Assembly: GCA_039916225.1 (NCBI GenBank)
Contig: JBDSLU010000070.1
Coordinates: 1-11,233 of the forward strand
DNA length: 11,233 nucleotides
Source of the DNA: JBDSLU01 sp039916225
GTDB taxonomy: Bacteria; Acidobacteriota; Vicinamibacteria; Vicinamibacterales; Vicinamibacteraceae
Direction of reading: 5' to 3'
The notes beneath the pieces are model-generated. The model saw only the letters and a program-made list of their open reading frames with translations, ran no database searches and was not told where the DNA came from. Below, piece after piece: positions 7,061-11,233 of the stretch. The translations under genes were made by a program, and so were the position numbers. Position 1 is the first letter of the stretch, and each line of letters begins with the position of its first letter.

Positions 7061-8697
7061 GGCCGCACACCGATGACGGTGACCGACTTCGGCGGCAGCG
7101 TCAGCGACAGGCGCTGACCATCGAGGCGCACCTGGGCCGGCTTCGGCACCACGGAATCGGGCGCCTCGAACGTGTTGACGCTGTCGATCGCCGCCCCGGT
7201 CAGCGTTTCGCCGGTCGCCGTCCGCGGCGTGAAGCCGACCAGCGTCGTGGCGATCTCGGCCGACTGGTGCGGATCGACGTTGGTGAGCGCGAGCCACAGC
7301 GTGCCGGATGCGTCCTTGGCGGCCATCGCGTCGAGGCGCGGCAGCGTGATGCTGCCCTGGGTGTAGCTCCCCGCGTCGAAGGTGACCGGCACCGACGTGG
7401 TGTCCTGGAACGGCACGTACATCCGGAAGACGTGATAGGTCGGCGTCCGGACCATCTTCGGCCCGTCGGTGAGGATCATCGCCTGCAGGACGTTGATCAT
7501 CTGGGCGATGTTGGCCATGCGGACACGGTCGGCGTGGCGGGCGAAGCTGTTGATGTTGAGCGCAGCGATGAGGGCGTCGCGCACGCTGTTCTGCTGAGCG
7601 AGGAAGCCCGGCGTGGTGCCCGGCAGCTGCGCGTACCAGGAGCCCCACTCGTCGACGACGAGAGCGACCTCCTTCTTCGGGTCGTACTTGTCCATGATCG
7701 CGGCGTGCTGCCGGATCATGGCCTCCGTCTTGAGAGTGTCCTGCAGGATCTCGGCGTAGGCCTTCTCGTCGAAGCCAACGGACTTATAGGCCGCCGGAAA
7801 TCGCACCACGGTGTAGTTGTGGAGCGACAGGCCATCCATATGGTCCCAGCTCCACTGGCGGCCCTTCCACGATCGCATGATCGTCTCGGTCCACTCGGCG
7901 AACCGCGGCTCGCCGCCGCCAGGACCGACGGCGATCTTCAGCATCCGATCGGCCTTCTGCTGGGCCGGGTTGAAGTTACGCACGTAGCGGCTGTAGACGC
8001 GCAGCTGACTGAGGTAGTAGTCGGGCGACATGTTGCCGCCACAGTCCCAGTTCTCGTTGCCGATGCCGAGGAAGGCGATCTTGTAGGGCGCCGGGTGGCC
8101 GTTGGCCGCACGCTCGGCCGCCAACGCCGTGGGCTGGGCGGCGGTCAGGTACTCCAGCCAATCCGCGGCTTCCTGCGGCGTGCCCGAACCGAGGTTGATG
8201 GAGAGGTAGGCCTCGCTGCCGATCTGATCGACGAAGTCGAGGAACTCGTGCGTGCCGAACGTGTTGGGCTCGATGACACCGCCCCAATTCGGGTTCAGCG
8301 TGGCCGGGCGCGCCTTCAGCGGGCCGATGCCCTTGCGCCAGTGATATTCGTCGGCGAAGCAGCCACCCGGCCACCGCACGTTGGGCACTTTGAGGGCCTT
8401 CAGCGCCGCGACCACGTCGTTGCGGATGCCGCGGGTGTTCGGGATCGGCGAGTCGGGCCCGACCCAGACGCCTTCATAGATGCCCTTGCCGAGGTGCTCG
8501 GCGAACTGCCCGAACAGATGGCGGCTGATCGGCGGACCGGTCTGGGCGACATCCACGGTGACGGCGATCGGCGCGGCGTTCGCCGGCGGGGCCTGGGGCG
8601 CGGCGCTGAGGGAGACCAGGCCGGCGAGGGCGACAGACACGATCGAGAGCGCGCTGCCGACGGCAAGCCGGGAGCGCCAGGGGGCGGATACAGACAT
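7057..8697 (-). CDS. Secreted GH51 alpha-L-arabinofuranosidase
   Basis: This 546-residue protein cleaves terminal alpha-L-arabinofuranosyl units from arabinan, arabinoxylan or arabino-oligosaccharides with retention. It has a (beta/alpha)8 barrel followed by a C-terminal beta domain. Family marks are RWPGGCFADEYHWR (108-121), acid/base Glu215 in GIGNENW, LHNYT (292-296) and nucleophile Glu350 in VVDEWGSWY. I chose the ATG at 8695-8697 because GGAG lies eight bases ahead; an earlier in-frame ATG at 8781 would put the start upstream of the proposed transcription start. The N-terminus MSVSAPWRSRLAVGSALSIVSVALAGLVSLSA is a signal peptide, whereas many GH51 enzymes are cytoplasmic. First gene of the operon; its stop overlaps the esterase start. 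Confidence 0.96.
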   Translation of the reverse strand: MSVSAPWRSRLAVGSALSIVSVALAGLVSLSAAPQAPPANAAPIAVTVDVAQTGPPISRHLFGQFAEHLGKGIYEGVWVGPDSPIPNTRGIRNDVVAALKALKVPNVRWPGGCFADEYHWRKGIGPLKARPATLNPNWGGVIEPNTFGTHEFLDFVDQIGSEAYLSINLGSGTPQEAADWLEYLTAAQPTALAAERAANGHPAPYKIAFLGIGNENWDCGGNMSPDYYLSQLRVYSRYVRNFNPAQQKADRMLKIAVGPGGGEPRFAEWTETIMRSWKGRQWSWDHMDGLSLHNYTVVRFPAAYKSVGFDEKAYAEILQDTLKTEAMIRQHAAIMDKYDPKKEVALVVDEWGSWYAQLPGTTPGFLAQQNSVRDALIAALNINSFARHADRVRMANIAQMINVLQAMILTDGPKMVRTPTYHVFRMYVPFQDTTSVPVTFDAGSYTQGSITLPRLDAMAAKDASGTLWLALTNVDPHQSAEIATTLVGFTPRTATGETLTGAAIDSVNTFEAPDSVVPKPAQVRLDGQRLSLTLPPKSVTVIGVRP

Positions 8698-8749
8698 CGA
8701 TGACACTCCACGGGCCACGGCCGCGACGGCGCGGCGGGCATCCAGTTGC

Positions 8750-8782
8750 GATGGAAACGGCGAGAGCGTATGCGTTTTCATC
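8750..8782. repeat. Inverted repeat GATGRAAACG-N13-CGTTTTCATC across the GH51 promoter
   Basis: The left arm GATGGAAACG (8750-8759) and right arm CGTTTTCATC (8773-8782) are complementary at 9 of 10 positions, separated by 13 bases. It covers the operator at 8767-8780, the -10 box and the probable start point, so a second half-site may extend the repressor footprint. Confidence 0.5.
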
Positions 8783-8794
8783 GAACGCCGTCAA
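8765..8794 (-). promoter_or_regulatory. Predicted sigma-70-type promoter of the GH51 operon
   Basis: Reading the minus strand, TTGACG (8794-8789) is followed after 18 bases by TACGCT (8770-8765). The -35 box is close to consensus; the -10 box keeps only the first two bases and last base. Transcription would start near 8758, leaving a leader of about 60 bases before the GH51 ATG. The same arrangement is seen at 9983-10011, which supports it. Confidence 0.55.
8767..8780 (-). promoter_or_regulatory. LacI/GalR-type operator overlapping the GH51 -10 box
   Basis: On the minus strand TGAAAACGCATACG matches 8 of the 10 fixed positions of the general LacI/GalR operator TGnAAnCGnTTnCA. It begins 8 bases after the -35 box and covers part of the -10 box, the position expected for a repressor. 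It is nearly identical to the site at 9996-10009. Confidence 0.6.
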
Positions 8795-8833
8795 CACGGG
8801 CGCGGCATTCGAGATCACGCCGGGACTTACCTG

Positions 8834-8847
8834 CGAAATCGCTTACA
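8834..8847 (-). promoter_or_regulatory. Upstream LacI/GalR-type operator of the GH51 operon
   Basis: On the minus strand TGTAAGCGATTTCG matches 9 of 10 fixed positions of TGnAAnCGnTTnCA with a central CG. It lies upstream of the -35 box, 67 bases centre to centre from the promoter operator, a spacing that could allow looping between two bound dimers. Confidence 0.55.
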
Positions 8848-8851
8848 GCGC

Positions 8852-8873
8852 GCTCCCTGCGGCGACAGGGAAC
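8852..8873 (-). terminator. Hairpin just after the lacI-type gene; weak or factor-dependent terminator, or RNA processing hairpin
   Basis: Three bases after the repressor stop, the minus strand reads GTTCCCTG-TCGCCG-CAGGGAGC, an 8-base-pair stem (one G-T pair) with a 6-base loop. No run of T follows, so it is not a standard intrinsic terminator. It would partly separate the repressor transcript from the GH51 operon, which has its own promoter below it. Confidence 0.35.
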
Positions 8874-8876
8874 CGC

Positions 8877-9863
8877 TCAGCGCGGGGCAGACCCCGTCGA
8901 GTCGCGAACGACGAGCTCGGGCTCGACGACGAATTCCTGCTCGCTCGGCACCCCGCCGCCCATGAGGCAGTCGCAGATGACGCGGCCGATCTGGTCGCGT
9001 GGGATGTGCACGGTCGTCAACGTCGGCACCGAGAACTGCGCCAGCGTCACGTTGTCGAAGCCGGTGACGGAGACGTCTTCGGGCGTGCGCAGGCCGCGAG
9101 TTCGCACCTCCCGCAGGGCGCCGACGGCCATCACATCGTTCACGCAGACGAGGGCCGTCGGCCTCGGCGAGCGCCCCAGCAAGACCCTGGCTGCCTGACG
9201 CCCGCCCTCGAGCGAGTCGTCGCCGGTCGCGACCTCGATCTCCAGCCCCGCATGCTTGCCGGTGGCGTCGCGGAGCGCCTGCACCCGTTCGTGGATCGGG
9301 CCGAGCGTCGCGTGATGCCCCACGTAGCCCACGCGCCGGTGGCCAAGGCTGTAGAGATACGAGGCCAGTTTGGCCATACCACTGCGGTAGTCCACCCGGA
9401 TGTTGGTGATGTTGTGCCGCGGCGTGCCGACGTCGTAGAACACGACCGGAATCGGGTGGCCGCTCAGCTCTTGAATGAGCGTCGCGTCCATCTCGGAGAC
9501 GATGGCTGCGAGGCCCGCCGGCCGCCGGCCCAGCATCAGGCGGATGCTGGCGACGAGCCGCTCCGGGCTGTAGTCGGTATTCGCCATCACCAGCTCGTAG
9601 CCCGCGGCGTGCGCGCCGGTTTCAACCGCCTTGTAGATGTCGAGGAAGAACGGGTTCTCGATGTTCGAGACGATCACGCCGATGGTACGGCTGCGACCAC
9701 CGGCCAGGCTCTGCGCGTGCAGGTTGGGGCTGTACTTGAGCTCCTGCATCACCTTCAGCACGCGCGCCCGCGTCGAGCTCTTCACCGACGCCCCGTTGTT
9801 CAGGACGCGAGAGACCGTCGCGGTGGAGACTCGCGCCCGGCGGGCGACTTCTTCGAGCGTCAT
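8877..9863 (-). CDS. LacI/GalR-family transcriptional repressor, complete
   Basis: This 328-residue regulator has an N-terminal LacI-type helix-turn-helix (residues 1-47; recognition region STATVSRVLNN at 13-23), a hinge helix (NLHAQSL, 47-53, with Leu53 placed to insert at a central CpG), then a two-lobed periplasmic-binding-protein-like sensor domain from about 59. Sensor marks include NIENPFF (67-73), CVNDVMAVGAL (240-250), VTGFDN (266-271) and the TLTTVHIP strand. All usual elements are intact. AGAGGA lies seven bases ahead of the ATG. It sits just upstream of the GH51 operon on the same strand and is the obvious local regulator. The inducer is probably arabinose or an arabino-oligosaccharide, which is inference from the neighbours. 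Confidence 0.96.
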   Translation of the reverse strand: MTLEEVARRARVSTATVSRVLNNGASVKSSTRARVLKVMQELKYSPNLHAQSLAGGRSRTIGVIVSNIENPFFLDIYKAVETGAHAAGYELVMANTDYSPERLVASIRLMLGRRPAGLAAIVSEMDATLIQELSGHPIPVVFYDVGTPRHNITNIRVDYRSGMAKLASYLYSLGHRRVGYVGHHATLGPIHERVQALRDATGKHAGLEIEVATGDDSLEGGRQAARVLLGRSPRPTALVCVNDVMAVGALREVRTRGLRTPEDVSVTGFDNVTLAQFSVPTLTTVHIPRDQIGRVICDCLMGGGVPSEQEFVVEPELVVRDSTGSAPR

Positions 9864-9916
9864 CGCGGCATCCTCTCATGGCGCGCACGGGGCGGCCGTT
9901 CGAACAGGCAATGTCT

Positions 9917-9924
9917 TGCAAGCG
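9917..9924 (+). promoter_or_regulatory. Possible LacI-type half-site in the repressor leader
   Basis: TGCAAGCG fits the half-operator TGnAAnCG fully, but the other half does not fit (7 of 10 over the full site). It lies about 55 bases upstream of the complete repressor's ATG and could be an autoregulatory half-site; chance occurrence is also likely. Confidence 0.25.
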
Positions 9925-9982
9925 CCACCTACTAAGTTCTCGTCAGGAATTTAAGCATATATGATGTTGATCTTCTCCGCGA

Positions 9983-10011
9983 TTGACCATCATTATGAAA
10001 GCGCATACAGT
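9983..10011 (+). promoter_or_regulatory. Predicted sigma-70-type promoter of the divergent + strand genes
   Basis: TTGACC (9983-9988), a 17-base spacer and TACAGT (10006-10011) form a good promoter. Transcription would begin near 10018, about 27 bases before the ATG at 10045, which supports that start over the ATG at 9961. Confidence 0.65.
9996..10009 (+). promoter_or_regulatory. LacI/GalR-type operator in the divergent promoter
   Basis: TGAAAGCGCATACA matches 9 of 10 fixed positions of TGnAAnCGnTTnCA. It starts 7 bases after the -35 box and overlaps the -10 box. On the opposite strand a CATAAT (9997-9992) could be a -10 box for the complete repressor gene, but its -35 region is poor, so control of both directions from this site is only possible. 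Confidence 0.65.
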
Positions 10012-10044
10012 CTGGCTCTGCCACTGGGGCGCCGCAGGACAATC

Positions 10045-10374
10045 ATGGAAATATCGTCCACACTCCACGCGCTTGGCGAAGAGCTCTCGGATGGGCCAGC
10101 CGTTATCCTGAGGCTGCGACTGATGGTGGCCGATGAAGCGACCGGCGAGCCACGGCTGGTGACGTCGTTCGTGCGACGCACGTCGATGCCACCGATTCTT
10201 GCCAATCTCGACGTCGGCATCGCGCTGGAGTTGCAGGGGCAGCGGCGAGTGCTGAAGCCCACGCTCGTCACCTGGGACGAAACTCGCCGCGTCTGCGTCG
10301 TCGAAGTCGAATGGCTCGTGTCCGACGCGAGCGTCGCGCTGGAGACCGAGGAAACGGCATCGTGTCCGGCGTGA
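10045..10374 (+). CDS. Hypothetical 109-residue beta-rich protein, first gene of the divergent unit
   Basis: I do not recognise a family. From the ATG at 10045, which has AGGA five bases ahead, the protein is 109 residues: a short helix (MEISSTLHALGEEL), then alternating beta-type stretches (VILRLRLMV, PRLVTSFVRR, GIALELQ, KPTLVTWDE, VCVVEVEWLV) that suggest a small all-beta domain, and an acidic tail. It has no signal peptide, membrane segment or helix-turn-helix, and lacks the RxxxR of PilZ domains. An in-frame ATG at 9961 exists, but it lies upstream of the proposed promoter at 9983-10011. Its stop overlaps the coding start of the LacI-like protein, so the two are probably translated together. 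A partner or regulatory role is inference only. Confidence 0.7.
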   Translation: MEISSTLHALGEELSDGPAVILRLRLMVADEATGEPRLVTSFVRRTSMPPILANLDVGIALELQGQRRVLKPTLVTWDETRRVCVVEVEWLVSDASVALETEETASCPA

Positions 10375-11233
10375 AGCCGACCGGCCGGGGTGGAGTCCGC
10401 CCGCTACGCCTGGCCGCCCTGATCGTTCCCGACCTCGTCCACCCGTTCTTCGCAGAGTTGGCCAAGGGCCTGTCGGCAGCCCTCGCCGAAACGCACAGCC
10501 TGGTGATGGCGTCGACGGAAGAAGAGCCGGAGGTCGAGCGCCAGCACATCGCCACCTTGCTGGCACGCGACGTCGATGCGCTGTTCATCGCGTCGGTGCA
10601 GACCCGCCTGGCCGGCCTCCGCGCCGTCCTCTCCGACGAGCGGCCCGTCGTCCTGGTCGACCGCCGGATCCCCGGATGGCCCGGTCACTATGTAGGCATG
10701 GACGATCGCCGCATCGGCCAGCTCGCGACGGAGCACCTGATCGCGGTCGGCTGCCGACGGATTGCGCACATCGCCGGCGCCGACGTCAGCACGGCCACCG
10801 ACCGCCGGGACGGCTACCGGCAGGCGCTGATCCAGCACGGGCTACCCGCTTCTCGGGAGCTCACCATCAAGCGCACCCACGGCGACGACCTCGGCGACGA
10901 GAGCGGATATCGCGCCATGCGCCGGCTGCTGCGGCTCCGCAAGAAACCGGACGGCGTCTTCTGCAACAACGATCCGACGGCGATGGGCGCCATGCGGGCG
11001 ATTCTCGAGGCTGGCCTGGACGTCCCCGGCGACATTGCCGTGGTCGGCTGCGGCGACGTCCACTACGCCAAGTTCCTGCGCGTGCCCCTGACCAGCGTGG
11101 CGCAGCAGCCGCAGGTCATCGGCACGAAAGCCGGCGAGCTGGCACTCGCCGCGCTGGGCGGACGGCGGCGCCGCCCACCCACCACCGTCCTCCTGGCGCC
11201 GACGCTGCAAGTGCGGCAGTCGACGGCCGGCCC
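10362..11233 (+). CDS. LacI/GalR-type sugar-sensing protein without a visible DNA-binding domain, 3' end outside window
   Basis: The frame is open to the window edge (290 codons) and probably ends a few residues beyond, because QVRQSTAG is usual near LacI C-termini. The core fold starts almost at once: LAALIVPDLVHPFFAELAKG at 17-36, LVDRR (98-102), the DRRDGYRQAL helix (147-156), FCNNDPTAMGA (200-210), VVGCGD (227-232) and TSVAQQP (244-250). These are the sensor marks of LacI regulators. Only about 16 residues precede the core, where about 60 with a helix-turn-helix and hinge are normal, and upstream codons in this frame do not encode one. There is no signal peptide, so it is not an obvious transporter binding protein. 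GTG at 10362 has GAGGA about nine bases ahead; GTG at 10371 would give a GTGA overlap with the upstream stop. Confidence 0.88.
   Translation, partial: MSGVKPTGRGGVRPLRLAALIVPDLVHPFFAELAKGLSAALAETHSLVMASTEEEPEVERQHIATLLARDVDALFIASVQTRLAGLRAVLSDERPVVLVDRRIPGWPGHYVGMDDRRIGQLATEHLIAVGCRRIAHIAGADVSTATDRRDGYRQALIQHGLPASRELTIKRTHGDDLGDESGYRAMRRLLRLRKKPDGVFCNNDPTAMGAMRAILEAGLDVPGDIAVVGCGDVHYAKFLRVPLTSVAQQPQVIGTKAGELALAALGGRRRRPPTTVLLAPTLQVRQSTAG

Noticed and set aside
7061..7648. N-terminal extension of the esterase frame inside the GH51 gene
   Set aside because: It is out of frame with GH51, lacks structure, and the ATGA-overlap start at 7060 yields a normal signal peptide.
6934..8703. Open frame of 589 codons on the + strand
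   Set aside because: Antisense to the GH51 gene, whose catalytic motifs are clear; the antisense product shows no family motif.
9961..10044. Longer start (ATG at 9961) for the 109-residue protein
   Set aside because: It would begin upstream of the predicted promoter and has no ribosome binding site; ATG at 10045 has AGGA at proper spacing.
10404..11210. Overlapping minus-strand open frames at the right edge
   Set aside because: They are antisense to the LacI-like core, whose sensor motifs are clear.

Overview
This is a GC-rich bacterial window with dense, closely spaced genes and many secreted sugar-chain enzymes. Their signal peptides (several ending Ala-Gln) and the small hypothetical proteins would fit a soil Acidobacteriota such as the Vicinamibacteria. 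That assignment is an impression from style and not a measurement; no marker gene is present.

Layout. The left edge (1-172, + strand) holds the 3' end of a probable antibiotic-biosynthesis-monooxygenase-like protein, convergent with a SAM-dependent methyltransferase (225-887, -). Next to it is a small unknown protein (955-1215, -). From 8697 down to 1247 on the minus strand runs a five-gene plant-polysaccharide operon: secreted GH51 alpha-L-arabinofuranosidase, secreted feruloyl-type esterase, secreted GH43 arabinanase with a C-terminal lectin-like beta-trefoil, a secreted non-catalytic beta-sandwich protein, and a GH95 enzyme. Three of the four gene junctions are 4-base ATGA/GTGA overlaps, so translation is probably coupled. 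Upstream on the same strand is a complete LacI/GalR repressor (8877-9863). Divergent from it on the + strand are a 109-residue unknown protein and a LacI-type sugar-sensing protein that appears to lack a DNA-binding domain (10362 to the window edge).

How the genes work together. The enzymes fit removal of arabinose side chains, feruloyl or other esters, and a terminal 6-deoxy- or L-galactosyl unit from arabinan, arabinoxylan or a related hemicellulose or pectin outside the cytoplasm. No transporter or intracellular sugar-metabolism gene is visible here.

Regulation. The most interesting signal is regulatory. The promoter of the GH51 operon and the promoter of the divergent + strand pair carry nearly the same LacI-type operator in the same place, just downstream of the -35 box and overlapping the -10 box. 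A second operator lies upstream of the GH51 promoter. The two LacI-type proteins therefore probably form one local circuit, although only one of them has a visible DNA-binding domain. There is no gene-free stretch longer than about 180 bases; the two intergenic regions of that size (8698-8876 and 9864-10044) hold the regulatory sites listed. No RNA genes, insertion sequences or CRISPR arrays were seen.
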